A DNA stretch of 64,000 nt from Microbacterium sp. VKM Ac-2923 (GCF_022815605.1 NZ_JALGRP010000001.1:95715-159714), one strand, 5' to 3'; counted from the stretch's first letter, positions 26,460 through 35,164 are shown. Numbers and translations: made by a program. The notes: generated by a model not told the origin, from the sequence alone.

Positions 26460-27797
26460 TCAGGCGGGGTCGCCGCCGAGCGGGCCGACGGCGGGAATGG
26501 GGCCGCCGTCGTCGGCGCCGGTCCGGCGCGCACGGGCGATGGCGTTGCCGAGGTGGTAGATGACGAGAGCCGCGAACGATCCGAGCACGATCGCGCCGAG
26601 CTGGAAGTCGCCGAACTGCATCGAGAAGCCCGCGATCGCCAGCACCAGCGCGACGGCGCCGGTGTACTGGTTGACCGGGCGTGAGAAGTCGACGCGGTTG
26701 TCGACCCAGATCTTGATGCCGATGATGCCGATCAAGCCGTAGAGCGCGGTGGTCACACCTCCGAGCACCCCCGGCGGAATCGTGTTGAACACCGCCCCCA
26801 CCTTGGGCGAGAGGCTCAGCACGATCGCCGCGAGACCGGCCACCCAGTACACGGCTGTGGAGTACACGCGAGTGGCGGCCATCACACCGATGTTCTCGCC
26901 GTACGTGGTGGTGCCCGAGCCTCCGAAGGTGCCGGCGAGGGTCGTGGCGACGCCGTCGGCGATGAGGGCGCGACCCGTGGAGCGGTTGGCGGTGGCATCC
27001 GTCATCGCCGCGACTCCGCGCACGTGTCCGACGTTCTCCGCGACCAGCACGAGCACGACGGGGAGGAACATCGCGATGACCGACCACGTCTGCGGCGACG
27101 CGAAGTCGGCGATGTGGAATTCGGGCCAGCCCACCCATGGCGCCGCCTCGACGGCGGCGAAGTCGATGAGCTTCTCGCCCGTGGCGGCCTGGATCAGCAC
27201 CGTGGCCACGTAGCCCACGATCACGCCGAGGAAGATCGAGATGCGCCCGAGGAAGCCGCGGAACAGCACGCTGAACAAGACGACGGCGACCAGCGTGATC
27301 GTTCCCGGCAGCGGCTGGATCTGGAAGTTCGACCAGGCCACGGGCGCGAGGTTGAAGCCGATCAGCGCGACGATCGCGCCGGACACCACCGGCGGCATCA
27401 CTTTGTCGACCCATCCGAGTCCGACGAACTGTACGACGAAGCCGATCGCGGCGAGCAGGATGCCGACGGCCACGATGCCCGCCAGCGCCGATCCCATGCC
27501 GGCGCTCGCCGTGGCGGCGGTGACGGGCGCGATGAAAGCGAACGACGACCCCAGGTAGCTGGGGAGGCGGTTGCGCGTGACGAGAAGGAACAGCAGCGTT
27601 CCCACGCCCGAGAACAGCAGCGTCGTCGACACGGGGAAGCCGGTGAGCACCGGCACGAGGAACGTGGCGCCGAACATGGCGATGACGTGCTGGAGCCCGA
27701 TCGCGATCGTCGCGCCCCAGTTCAGGCGTTCGCTCGGGGCGACGACGGCCCCGGAGGCGACGGTGCGGCCGTTGCCGTGCAGTTTCCAGCGGAACAT
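26460..27797 (-). CDS. uraA: Uracil/xanthine permease (UraA/NAT family)
   Basis: The 445-residue nucleobase:cation symporter has about 14 membrane segments. The start NWGATIAIGLQHVIAMFGATFLVPVLTGFPVSTTLLFSG is the UraA signature, and GVATTLAGTFGGSGTTTYGENIGVMAATRVYS is the substrate-binding region of uracil transporters, including the QN/GEN glutamate. It starts at an ATG with a gaggaga site. purC lies upstream on the same strand, but an 80-bp repeat element fills the gap, so shared transcription is uncertain. Uracil is the likeliest substrate. Confidence 0.93.
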   Translation of the reverse strand: MFRWKLHGNGRTVASGAVVAPSERLNWGATIAIGLQHVIAMFGATFLVPVLTGFPVSTTLLFSGVGTLLFLLVTRNRLPSYLGSSFAFIAPVTAATASAGMGSALAGIVAVGILLAAIGFVVQFVGLGWVDKVMPPVVSGAIVALIGFNLAPVAWSNFQIQPLPGTITLVAVVLFSVLFRGFLGRISIFLGVIVGYVATVLIQAATGEKLIDFAAVEAAPWVGWPEFHIADFASPQTWSVIAMFLPVVLVLVAENVGHVRGVAAMTDATANRSTGRALIADGVATTLAGTFGGSGTTTYGENIGVMAATRVYSTAVYWVAGLAAIVLSLSPKVGAVFNTIPPGVLGGVTTALYGLIGIIGIKIWVDNRVDFSRPVNQYTGAVALVLAIAGFSMQFGDFQLGAIVLGSFAALVIYHLGNAIARARRTGADDGGPIPAVGPLGGDPA

Positions 27798-27825
27798 GTG
27801 TCTCCTCAGGGGGATGAATGGATGC

Positions 27826-27905
27826 CGAGATCACGCGCCTTTTGCGAGGTCACGCCCCGTTGCGTCGAACCGCGCGTGAGCTCGGCGAAAGCGGGTCACC
27901 TCGGC
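27826..27905. repeat. 80-bp nested palindromic element (variant)
   Basis: It has the same architecture as the elements at 26.1 kb, with a different decamer: ccgagatcac and cgaggtcacg in the left arm, and gcgtgagctcgg and tcacctcgg in the right arm. The loop is near cccgttgcgtcgaacc. It sits between the purC stop (27930) and the uracil permease start (27797). Confidence 0.75.
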
Positions 27906-27929
27906 GACGTGACGGCGCCGGAAGGCCGG

Positions 27930-28862
27930 TCAGGACGCCGTGAGCAGGCGCAACAGCGTCGCGTAGCGCTCTCGGGTGCGCTCGACGATCTCGGCGGGGA
28001 GCGCGGGCGGCTCGCCCTGCTTGTCCCAGTTGTCGGCCAACCAGTTGCGCACGATCTGCTTGTCAAAGCTGGCCATGCGCTCCGCGGGCGTGGTGCCGGC
28101 GCGCCAGGACTCGGCATCCCAGTACCTCGACGAGTCCGACGTCAGCACCTCGTCGGCCAGCGTCAGCACGCCGTCTGCGTCGAAACCGAACTCGAACTTC
28201 GTGTCGGCCAGGATCAATCCGTGCGCCTCGGCGGTCGCGGAGGCGCGGCGATAGATCTCCAGCGATGCGTCGCGCAGCGCCGACGCCGTGTCGGCGCCGA
28301 CGAGCTCGACCGACCTCTCGAACGTGATGTTCTCGTCGTGCTCGCCCATCGGGGCTTTGAAGGCGGGGGTGTAGAGCGGCTCCGGCAGGCGGTCGCCGTC
28401 TTCGAGCCCCTCGGGAAGGGGGATGCCGCACACCGTGCCCTCCGCGCGGTACTCGGCCCAGCCCGAGCCGGTGAGGTAGCCCCGCACGACGCACTCGATC
28501 GGTTGCATGTCGAGCGACCGGACGAGCATCGCGCGCCCCTGCACGGCATCCGGGATCAGCTCCACCGTGCCCTCGCCCGCGAGCGCGTGGTCGGGAGCGA
28601 GGTGGTTCGGGATGCCGCGACCCCCGTCGGCGCCGGCGAGCTGGTCGAACCACCACAGGCTCAGCGTCGTCAGCAGCACGCCCTTGTCGGGGATGCCGGG
28701 TGAGAGCACGTGGTCGAAGGCGCTCACGCGGTCGCTCGCCACGACGAGCAGGTGAGCGGGAGTCGCCTCGTCGCGGGTGTCGGCGGGGACGTAGAGGTCG
28801 CGCACCTTGCCGGAGTAAGTGTGGCGCCAACCGGGGAGCTCGAGCGGGGGAGCGAAGGTCAC
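27930..28862 (-). CDS. purC: SAICAR synthase
   Basis: The 310-residue phosphoribosylaminoimidazole-succinocarboxamide synthase joins CAIR and aspartate with ATP in purine synthesis. The start WRHTYSGKVRDLY is the ATP-binding loop. ASDRVSAFDHVLSPGIPDKG and the PIECVVRGYLTGSGW motif are diagnostic, as is LILADTKFEFGFD. The GTG at 28862 is only a few bases from a gataat -10 sequence (28869-28874), so the mRNA is probably leaderless. It diverges from the BCCT transporter. Confidence 0.95.
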   Translation of the reverse strand: MTFAPPLELPGWRHTYSGKVRDLYVPADTRDEATPAHLLVVASDRVSAFDHVLSPGIPDKGVLLTTLSLWWFDQLAGADGGRGIPNHLAPDHALAGEGTVELIPDAVQGRAMLVRSLDMQPIECVVRGYLTGSGWAEYRAEGTVCGIPLPEGLEDGDRLPEPLYTPAFKAPMGEHDENITFERSVELVGADTASALRDASLEIYRRASATAEAHGLILADTKFEFGFDADGVLTLADEVLTSDSSRYWDAESWRAGTTPAERMASFDKQIVRNWLADNWDKQGEPPALPAEIVERTRERYATLLRLLTAS

Positions 28863-28973
28863 CCGCTCATTATCGCGGGTACGGGCCCCGTGCACCGGCG
28901 CGGATTGTGTCACACGCCGTCGTCGCGTGCCTGCCCTCCGGCCGGGGCGAGGGTCGTGACTACCCTTGATCGA

Positions 28974-30707
28974 ATGAGCGAGGCAGCCCCCGACTCCGCG
29001 GTATCCGTCGATCCCCACCTCGGCAGTCGCCACAGCACCATCCGCGGATGGGTCTTCTGGCCGGCGGCCGGGATCGCACTGGCCTTCATCGCCTTCACGA
29101 TGCTGTTCCCGGATGCCGCCGAGGCGACGTTCGGGGCGGTGCAGACCTCGATCGTCTCGGCGTTCAACTGGTACTACGTGCTGATCGCCGCGTTCTTCGT
29201 CGTGTTCGCCCTCGCGATGGGGTTCAGCCGATTCGGCAACATCAAGCTGGGTCAGGACGACGACGAGCCCGAGTTCTCGACGATGTCGTGGTTCTCGCTG
29301 CTCTTCGCCGCGGGCATGGGCATCGGTCTGGTCTTCTACGGGGTGAGCGAGCCGCTCAGTCACTTCGTGGAGCCCCGGCCGGGGGTCGAAGGCACCCCGA
29401 ACCAGCTCGCGCAGCAGGCGATGTCGCAGACGTTCCTGCACTGGGGCGTTCACGCGTGGTCGATCTACGTCGTCATCGGTCTCGCACTCGCCTACGCCTT
29501 CCACCGCCGCAAGCGTCCTCGCACGATCCGCTGGGCGCTCGAACCCATCCTCGGGGCGCGCCTCGTGCAGGGAGCGTTGGGCAACGCGGTCGACGTCGCG
29601 GCTCTCGTGGGCACGTTGTTCGGCGTCGCGACGTCGCTCGGTCTCGGCGTCATCCAGATCAGCGCCGGTCTGGACTACCTGGGCATCGTGTCTCCGTCGG
29701 TGATCAGCGAGGCGATCATCGTCGGCATCATCACCGGCTTCGTGCTCTTCTCCGTGCTCTCGGGCGTCGGCAAGGGCATGAAGTGGCTCTCGAACATCAA
29801 CCTCGTCCTCGCCGGCGTGCTGATGCTGTACCTGCTGTTCACCGGGCCCACCGAGTTCCTCCTGCGCGATGTGGTGCAGTCGATCGGCAACTACATCCAG
29901 AACTTCGTCGGACTCTCCTTCACCACGAGCGCGTACTCGGGCGAAGACGGCGTCGCCTGGCAGGGGACGTGGACGTCGTTCTATTGGGGCTGGTGGATCT
30001 CGTGGGCCCCCTTCGTCGGCATCTTCATCGCGCGCATCTCGCGGGGTCGCACGGTTCGCCAGTTCGTCACCGGAGTGATCCTGGTGCCCACGCTCGTCGG
30101 CATCCTGTGGTTCACCGTGCTCGGCGGCACGGCGATCTACGGCGAGCTGACCGGCACCGTGAGCCTCGTCGGCGAGGACGGCGCGGTCAACGTGTCGACG
30201 GCGCTCTTCCAGATGCTGCAGGGGGTGCCCGGAGCGGTGTTCCTGTCGATCGGCTTCCTCGTGCTGATCGGGATCTTCTTCGTCACCTCCGCGGACTCGG
30301 GTGCTCTCGTGATGGGAATGATCGCGACGGGTGGCGAGGAGGAGCCCAAGCGCTGGGTGCGCATCTTCTTCACCCTCGCGACCTCGCTCATCGCGTTCGC
30401 ACTTCTCCTGGCGGGCGGTCTCACCGCGCTGCAGGCGGCGGCGATCAGCATCGCCCTGCCGTTCAGCCTCGTCCTCCTCGCCATCTGCTGGGCAACGGTC
30501 GTGGCCTTCCGGCGCGAGCTGCGCGCGTACGACAAGGCCGAGCGGGCGCAACTGCGCGACTCGATCGGCGAGCACTACGGGCTCGAGGTCGAGGAGCCCA
30601 ACCAGCGCGGCATCTTCGGCATCCCGGTGCGGTGGGGTCAGCGACGGGCGGCCGCGAACGCGTCCCCGCCCGTGCGGCCCGAGGCGCCGTCGTCGCCGCA
30701 GTCCTGA
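28974..30707 (+). CDS. BCCT family osmolyte transporter
   Basis: The 577-residue betaine/carnitine/choline transporter has 12 membrane helices. Hallmarks are FSTMSWFSLLFAAGMGIGLVFYGVSEPLSHF and the helix 8 tryptophan segment FYWGWWISWAPFVGIFIARISRGRTVRQFV that lines the quaternary-ammonium site. The charged C-terminal tail (about 520-577) may sense osmotic state, as in BetP. The ATG at 28974 lies just after a tacccttgat -10-like stretch and has no ribosome site, so it may be leaderless. It is a single gene, likely a glycine betaine or related sodium symporter. Confidence 0.94.
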   Translation: MSEAAPDSAVSVDPHLGSRHSTIRGWVFWPAAGIALAFIAFTMLFPDAAEATFGAVQTSIVSAFNWYYVLIAAFFVVFALAMGFSRFGNIKLGQDDDEPEFSTMSWFSLLFAAGMGIGLVFYGVSEPLSHFVEPRPGVEGTPNQLAQQAMSQTFLHWGVHAWSIYVVIGLALAYAFHRRKRPRTIRWALEPILGARLVQGALGNAVDVAALVGTLFGVATSLGLGVIQISAGLDYLGIVSPSVISEAIIVGIITGFVLFSVLSGVGKGMKWLSNINLVLAGVLMLYLLFTGPTEFLLRDVVQSIGNYIQNFVGLSFTTSAYSGEDGVAWQGTWTSFYWGWWISWAPFVGIFIARISRGRTVRQFVTGVILVPTLVGILWFTVLGGTAIYGELTGTVSLVGEDGAVNVSTALFQMLQGVPGAVFLSIGFLVLIGIFFVTSADSGALVMGMIATGGEEEPKRWVRIFFTLATSLIAFALLLAGGLTALQAAAISIALPFSLVLLAICWATVVAFRRELRAYDKAERAQLRDSIGEHYGLEVEEPNQRGIFGIPVRWGQRRAAANASPPVRPEAPSSPQS

Positions 30708-30763
30708 CACCGTCCCCTCCGCGCATCCCTCCCTCTCCCGCGCCCACCCCTTCCCTGTCGAGT

Positions 30764-30810
30764 GTCCAGAACACGCTGTGTGCGCTTGTGCGACGCGGCG
30801 TGTTTCGGAC
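30764..30810. repeat. 47-bp palindromic intergenic repeat, copy A
   Basis: Left arm gtccagaacacgctgtg faces right arm gcgacgcggcgtgtttcggac. The same 47-bp layout recurs at 39983-40029. It lies after the BCCT gene and before the PadR promoter. Confidence 0.75.
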
Positions 30811-30858
30811 GTTCAACGGGTTCGCGCGGGGGTTCGCGTGTCGTCCGTAATGGGCGTA

Positions 30859-30874
30859 TAGTCCACGTGGACTA
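30859..30874. promoter_or_regulatory. PadR operator-like palindrome
   Basis: The exact 16-bp palindrome tagtccacgtggacta ends 26 bp before the PadR start and abuts a strong gaggagga ribosome site region. Position and symmetry fit autoregulation by the PadR protein of its operon with the drug exporter. Confidence 0.72.
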
Positions 30875-30900
30875 GTCGACACGGACCACGAGGAGGACGG

Positions 30901-31524
30901 ATGCCGCAGCCCCTCCGCCTCACCCCGATCGCGGTCATGATCCTCGCCACCCTGCGCGAAGCCGACATGCACACCTACGAGATGGTGCGCCTGCTGAAGG
31001 AACGTCGCGACGACCGCCTGATCCCTCTGCAGAAGGGCACGATCTACCACACGGTCGCGCGCCTCGAGCGGGACGGCCTTCTCGCCGAGGTCGGCGTCGA
31101 CCGCGACGGCAACCGCCCCGAGCGCACGACCTATACGCTGCTCCCGGCCGGCCGCCGCGCTGTGGAGGAATGGGTGCGCGCCGAGTTGCCCCAGATCGAT
31201 CGGGCGAGCGACTTCCGCGTCGCCCTCTCGGAGGCGCACAATCTCGAACGCGAAGAAGTCGTCGCCCTGCTCGACCAGCGCCGAGAGCTCCTTGTCGCCT
31301 CCGTCGACGAGCACCGCACCGGGCTCGGTGGCGCGGCAGCGCGAGAAACCCCCGAACAATTCCTCGTCGAGCTGCAGCGGCAGTCCGCTCTGCTCGACGC
31401 CGAACTCGCGTGGCAGGACTCCCTGCGTGCGCGCCTCGCCGATCGCTCCCTCGCCTGGGGTATCGCCGAGATCCCTGAGCACATCAAGAAGAAGCATCGC
31501 GTCTCAAAGGAGACCACCCCATGA
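30901..31524 (+). CDS. PadR family transcriptional regulator
   Basis: The 207-residue regulator has an N-terminal winged helix (about 8-85) with MILATLREADMHTYEMVRLLKERRDDRLIPLQKGTIYHTVARLERDGLL, the PadR pattern. The C-terminal half is helical with LEREEVVALLDQRRELLVASVDEHR, a coiled-coil dimer region of Vir_act_alpha_C type. The strong gaggagga ribosome site and the 16-bp palindrome precede it. Its stop overlaps the exporter start (ATGA), so the two are one operon. Release by a substrate of the pump is the usual mode of such pairs. Confidence 0.92.
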   Translation: MPQPLRLTPIAVMILATLREADMHTYEMVRLLKERRDDRLIPLQKGTIYHTVARLERDGLLAEVGVDRDGNRPERTTYTLLPAGRRAVEEWVRAELPQIDRASDFRVALSEAHNLEREEVVALLDQRRELLVASVDEHRTGLGGAAARETPEQFLVELQRQSALLDAELAWQDSLRARLADRSLAWGIAEIPEHIKKKHRVSKETTP

Positions 31525-33098
31525 CCGACTCCCGCGCCGCCTCCGCGGCATCCGCCCCCACCGGGTCGACCCGCACAGGGTCCACCCGCACCACCGAACG
31601 CAGTCCCTGGCCCGCCCTCTGGGCGCTCGTCATCGGCTTCTTCATGATCCTGGTCGACACCACGATCGTGTCGGTGGCGAACCCCGCGATCAAGGCCGCC
31701 CTCGACCCGAACACCAACAGCCTCGACAACGTCGTGTGGGTCACCTCGGCCTACCTGCTGACGTACGCCGTTCCTCTGCTCATCACCGGCCGCCTCGGCG
31801 ACCGCTTCGGCCCGAAGAACATCTACCTCATCGGCCTCGCGCTCTTCACCATCGCCTCGCTCGCGTGCGGGCTGTCGTCGTCGCTCGAGATGCTGATCGT
31901 GGCTCGTGCGGTGCAGGGCCTGGGCGCAGCCCTCGTGACGCCGCAGACGATGGCCGTCATCACCCGCACCTTCCCGCCGCAGCGCCGAGGAGCCGCCATG
32001 GGCCTCTGGGGGGCGACCGCCGGTGTCGCCGTGCTCGTTGGCCCCCTCGCCGGCGGCCTGCTCGTCGACGGCCTCGGCTGGGAGTGGATCTTCTTCATCA
32101 ACATCCCCGTCGGCGTCATCGGTTTCATCGCCGCCGTCATCCTCGTGCCGCAACTGCCCAAGACCGCTCACAAGTTCGACATCGTCGGGGTGCTCCTCAG
32201 TGCTCTCGGCCTGTTCCTCATCGTGTTCGGTCTGCAAGAGGGCGAGCACTACTCCTGGGCCCCGTGGATCTGGACGATGGTCGCCGCCGGCCTCGCCGTC
32301 ATGGCGCTGTTCATCTGGACCCAGGCGCGCAGCAAAAGCGAGCCGCTGGTTCCGCTCGACCTCTTCCGCGAGCGCAACTTCTCGATCGCGAATCTCGCTA
32401 TCGCCACGGTCGGTTTCACCGTCACGAGCATGGCGCTGCCGCAGATGTTCTACCTGCAGCTGGCGCGCGGTCTCACGCCGACCGAGTCGGCGTTCCTGCT
32501 CATCCCCCTCGCGATCCTCTCGGGCGTGCTCGCCCCCTTCGCGGGCAAGCTGCTCGACCGCACCGACCCGCGGTTCCTGCTCGTACCGGGCCTGCTGCTG
32601 GTCGGCGGATCGCTCGGGATCTACACGGCGCTCATCCTGAACGATGCGCCGATCTGGGCGTTCCTCATCCCCTCGGCCCTCATGGGCATCGGTAACGCCG
32701 GTATGTGGGGTCCGCTCGCCACCACCGCCACGCGCAACCTGCCGCCGCGCCAGGCGGGTGCCGGCGCCGGCATCTACAACACCACGCGCACCGTCGGCTC
32801 GGTGATGGGCTCGGCATCCATCGCCGCGTTCATGCAGGCGCGGCTCGAGGCGAACCTGCCGGGGGCAGCGGATGCCGGAGCCAGCTTCGGCGGAGGCGCG
32901 TTGCCGCCGCAGGTGGTGGAGGGCTTCTCGACCGCCATGGGTCAGTCGCTGATCCTGCCGATCTGCGTGATCGCCGTGGGACTCGTCGCGGTGCTGTTCA
33001 TGCGACGTCCGTCGATGATCCGCCCGCACGGGGCTCCGCGTGAGGCGGCCCCGGTCGAGCGTGCCGCCCAGGAGGCTCCGGCCACCGCGGGCGAGTAA
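31521..33098 (+). CDS. DHA2-family MFS drug exporter (EmrB/QacA type)
   Basis: The 525-residue protein has 14 predicted membrane helices. WPALWALVIGFFMILVDTTIVSVANPAI is the DHA2 motif D1 in helix 1, GRLGDRFGPKNIYLIG is MFS motif A, and AAMGLWGATAGVAVLVGPLAGGLLVDGLGWEWIFFINIP is motif C of antiporters. It follows and overlaps the PadR gene. It should expel toxic or hydrophobic compounds using the proton gradient. The substrate is unknown. Confidence 0.93.
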   Translation: MTDSRAASAASAPTGSTRTGSTRTTERSPWPALWALVIGFFMILVDTTIVSVANPAIKAALDPNTNSLDNVVWVTSAYLLTYAVPLLITGRLGDRFGPKNIYLIGLALFTIASLACGLSSSLEMLIVARAVQGLGAALVTPQTMAVITRTFPPQRRGAAMGLWGATAGVAVLVGPLAGGLLVDGLGWEWIFFINIPVGVIGFIAAVILVPQLPKTAHKFDIVGVLLSALGLFLIVFGLQEGEHYSWAPWIWTMVAAGLAVMALFIWTQARSKSEPLVPLDLFRERNFSIANLAIATVGFTVTSMALPQMFYLQLARGLTPTESAFLLIPLAILSGVLAPFAGKLLDRTDPRFLLVPGLLLVGGSLGIYTALILNDAPIWAFLIPSALMGIGNAGMWGPLATTATRNLPPRQAGAGAGIYNTTRTVGSVMGSASIAAFMQARLEANLPGAADAGASFGGGALPPQVVEGFSTAMGQSLILPICVIAVGLVAVLFMRRPSMIRPHGAPREAAPVERAAQEAPATAGE

Positions 33099-33109
33099 CC
33101 CACCCGCCT

Positions 33110-33144
33110 CGAACGCCGTCGTCCCGGAAGGGCCGGCGGCGTTC
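33110..33144 (+). terminator. Terminator after the drug exporter
   Basis: The outer stem cgaacgccg/cggcgttcg encloses an inner hairpin cccggaaggg, which closes a GGAA tetraloop. The same inner cccggaaggg loop is used in the terminator at 59345-59387, so it may be a recurrent terminator form in this genome. Confidence 0.65.
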
Positions 33145-33210
33145 GTCGTTCGCGCTCAGCGCTCGGGCGCTCGCGTCGGATGGATCATGACGGTGATGAG
33201 CGGAGGAGCT

Positions 33211-33277
33211 GGGGCGGAGGGAGGACGGATGCCGTGCCGGCGGTCCTCCGCTCGCCGCGACTCCTCCGCTGGGCACG
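33211..33277. repeat. Structured intergenic repeat, family 3 copy A
   Basis: It contains gcggagggaggac, then gatgccgtg, then gtcctccgc and a second tcctccgctggg. The same order recurs at 52011-52075, where the arm base pair C-G has changed to T-A. It lies between the exporter terminator and the TfoX-like stop. Confidence 0.6.
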
Positions 33278-33317
33278 GTTCAGCGGCGGTGCCGCTCGGC
33301 GCTGTCGCCGCTCGCGG

Positions 33318-33659
33318 CTACGGCGTGATCTCGTCGACGAACGCGCGGGCCTCGTCGATGAGGCCCCGCCATCGGTCGGCGCCCGCGTCGAGGGGCACCT
33401 CCGCCCACTCGCGCAGCGGACGCCCGCGCATGATCATGGGCCCGGCGATTCCTTCGTCGACGATCTCGCCGATGCGCTTCTCGGGCAGTTTCACCACCAG
33501 CGAGCCGTTGTGCACGACGAAGGCGAATACCTTCTCGCGGATGCGAAGGCCCTCGGTGCCGAACATGCGCCCGATGTCGACCCCGGGCAGTGCACACAAT
33601 CGCTCCGCGATCGGATCGAAGACCTCGTGGCCGCGAGCCATGGCATCCCTGTCGATCAT
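33318..33659 (-). CDS. TfoX N-terminal domain protein
   Basis: The 113-residue protein matches the TfoX/Sxy N-terminal domain (VDIGRMFGTEGLRIREKVFAFVVHNGSLVVKLPEKR, then PLREWAEVPL). In actinobacteria this family is mostly uncharacterised and unrelated to competence induction as in Haemophilus. A C-terminal tail RWRGLIDEARAFVDEITP is helical. The ATG at 33659 is chosen over a GTG three codons upstream. It is a single gene divergent from the SRPBCC operon. Confidence 0.85.
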   Translation of the reverse strand: MIDRDAMARGHEVFDPIAERLCALPGVDIGRMFGTEGLRIREKVFAFVVHNGSLVVKLPEKRIGEIVDEGIAGPMIMRGRPLREWAEVPLDAGADRWRGLIDEARAFVDEITP

Positions 33660-33752
33660 GGCCCACACGCTAGCGGCGAGGGGACGCCCGGGCCAGTGGG
33701 CGACGGTGAGGGGGCGTACGCAGTGGGCGCCGAAAGCGGCTTGCTCTATAAG

Positions 33753-33770
33753 TAGTATGCGCGCATACTA
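33753..33770. promoter_or_regulatory. Perfect 18-bp operator palindrome
   Basis: tagtatgcgcgcatacta is an exact palindrome ending five bases before the SRPBCC ATG, directly after a tctata/tataag -10-like stretch. It is the likely site for the MarR protein encoded third in the same operon. Confidence 0.78.
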
Positions 33771-33775
33771 ATAAC

Positions 33776-34195
33776 ATGCGCATCCTCGCCTCCGCCATCC
33801 GTGAATCCTCCGCCTCTCCCGCCGCGTTCTTCGCCCGGTGGGTCGATCACGACACATGGCGGGAATGGTCGCCCGACACCGAGTGGGTGCGCATCGAGCA
33901 CCCGGTCGCGCAGGGTAGTCGCGGCATCTTGAAGCCCGAGGGTGGCCCGCGCGTGAAGTTCGTCGTCGCCGAGCTCGAGGCCGACCGTGTCTACACCGAT
34001 GTCACACGGATGCCGGGAGCCCGACTGACGTTCCGTCACGGCGTCGAGCCCACCGCCGGGGGGTCTCGTGTCACCGCCGAAGTGACGATCGACGGTCCGC
34101 TGTCGGGGCTGTGGGCGCGCACCGCGTTCGCCGGCTTCGAGCAGTCGGTTCCCGCCGATCTCGACCGGCTCGTCGCCGTGGTGGAAGGCCGATGA
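33776..34195 (+). CDS. SRPBCC (START-like) family protein
   Basis: The 139-residue protein has the helix-grip fold pattern of polyketide cyclase/AHSA1-like proteins: ASAIRESSASPAAFFARWVDHDTWREWSPDTEWVRI at the start, then alternating strands (SRGILKPEGGPRVKFVVAEL, RLTFRHGVEPTAGGSRVTAEVTIDGPLSGLW) and a final helix. It binds an unknown hydrophobic ligand. It starts right after the palindrome with almost no leader and its stop overlaps the EVE-domain start (ATGA). It is the first gene of a three-gene operon ending in MarR. Confidence 0.87.
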   Translation: MRILASAIRESSASPAAFFARWVDHDTWREWSPDTEWVRIEHPVAQGSRGILKPEGGPRVKFVVAELEADRVYTDVTRMPGARLTFRHGVEPTAGGSRVTAEVTIDGPLSGLWARTAFAGFEQSVPADLDRLVAVVEGR

Positions 34196-34602
34196 CCGCC
34201 TGGATCGGCGTCGCGTCCGCGGAGCACGTCGCGCGCGGTGTCGCGCTAGGTATCGCCCAGATCGGCCACGGCAAACGCCCCGGGCTCGCCCGCATGCGGC
34301 CGGGCGACACGCTCGTCTATTACTCGCCGGTGCACCGCCTCGGCGACACCGCGAAACTGCGGGAGTTCACCGCCATCGGACGCGTGGACGAGGGGGAGAT
34401 CTGGCAGGCCGACGAGGGGGACTTCCGTCCGTTTCGTCGGGCGGTGACGTATCGATCGGCGCGACCCGTCGCCGTCGCCGACCTGCGGGGCCGGCTCGCT
34501 CTGACCGCCGAGCCGAACTGGGGGTATCAGCTCCGGCGCGGTCTCGTCGAGATCGCGCAGGCCGACGCCGACGTCATCGAGCACGCGATGATCGAGAGAT
34601 GA
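34192..34602 (+). CDS. EVE domain-containing protein
   Basis: The 136-residue PUA-like EVE domain protein spans a single domain. Motifs are WIGVASAEHVARGVALGIAQIGHGK at the start, the MRPGDTLVYYSPVHRLG loop, FTAIGRVDEGEIWQAD and FRPFRRAVTY. EVE domains bind modified nucleobases in DNA or RNA in several systems, so it may read or sense a modified base. It overlaps both neighbours by four bases (ATGA twice), which indicates tight coupling with SRPBCC and MarR. Confidence 0.87.
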   Translation: MTAWIGVASAEHVARGVALGIAQIGHGKRPGLARMRPGDTLVYYSPVHRLGDTAKLREFTAIGRVDEGEIWQADEGDFRPFRRAVTYRSARPVAVADLRGRLALTAEPNWGYQLRRGLVEIAQADADVIEHAMIER

Positions 34603-35054
34603 CGAACCCCCTCGACAGCCGCTTCCCGACCGGCGATGTGAGTCCCGGGTTCTTGTTGTGGCAGGTGACGAACCGGTGGCAGGCCGCGATCCGTCGAGCG
34701 CTCGCCCCGCACGAGCTGACGCACGTGCAGTTCGTCCTGCTGGCGGTGCTCACCTGGGGCGACACCGCTGAAGGAATGACCCAGGCCGAGTTGAGTCACC
34801 GCGCGGGCGCCGACCCGATGATGGTGTCGCAAGTCGTCCGGGCGCTCGCCGAGCGCGGTCTCGTCGAACGGCATCCGGATGCCGCGGACCGCCGCGCCAT
34901 CCGTGTGCGTGCCACCGCCGAGGGGCGCGAGCGGGCGCGGGCGGCCAACAACGCCGTCGAGGACGTGGATGAGGCGGCGTTCGGGGACCGGGCGGGCGAT
35001 CCCAGGCCGCTCGCCGGTCATCTTGCCGACGTCCTGCGCCGGCTGCAGTCCTGA
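34599..35054 (+). CDS. MarR family transcriptional regulator
   Basis: The 151-residue winged-helix regulator has GFLLWQVTNRWQAAIRRALAPHELTHVQFVLLAVLTW as dimer helices. The DNA-reading part is MTQAELSHRAGADPMMVSQVVRALAERGLVERHPDAADRRAIRVRAT, with the DxRxxxV/I wing. It is the last gene of the SRPBCC-EVE-MarR operon. It probably acts at the 18-bp palindrome at the operon start. The ligand may be what the SRPBCC protein binds, which is inference. Confidence 0.92.
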   Translation: MTNPLDSRFPTGDVSPGFLLWQVTNRWQAAIRRALAPHELTHVQFVLLAVLTWGDTAEGMTQAELSHRAGADPMMVSQVVRALAERGLVERHPDAADRRAIRVRATAEGRERARAANNAVEDVDEAAFGDRAGDPRPLAGHLADVLRRLQS

Positions 35055-35091
35055 GGCCGCGACACGATCGTCGGTGAGTCGTGGCGGGCGG

Positions 35092-35123
35092 TTCCATATT
35101 CATTTATACGCCGCTATAGTGAA
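35092..35123 (+). promoter_or_regulatory. Promoter with overlapping TetR-type operator
   Basis: TTCCAT (35092-35097) and TATAGT (35115-35120) are spaced by 17 bp, as -35 and -10. An imperfect inverted repeat ttcatttata...tatagtgaa (35099-35123) covers the -10, so a repressor bound there would block transcription. The TetR gene two genes downstream is the candidate. Confidence 0.65.
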
Positions 35124-35164
35124 AACGAGCCGCCGTCCGATCCCGGTCACTCGCAGGAGCATCC

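Noticed and set aside
27024..28703. Long plus-strand frame opposite uracil permease and purC
   Set aside because: The composition is Arg/Glu/His-rich and unlike any family. Both opposing genes have full diagnostic motifs.
27930..30710. 926-codon minus-strand frame opposite the BCCT gene
   Set aside because: Only the terminal 310 codons (purC) are real. The N-terminal part is charged low-complexity antisense.
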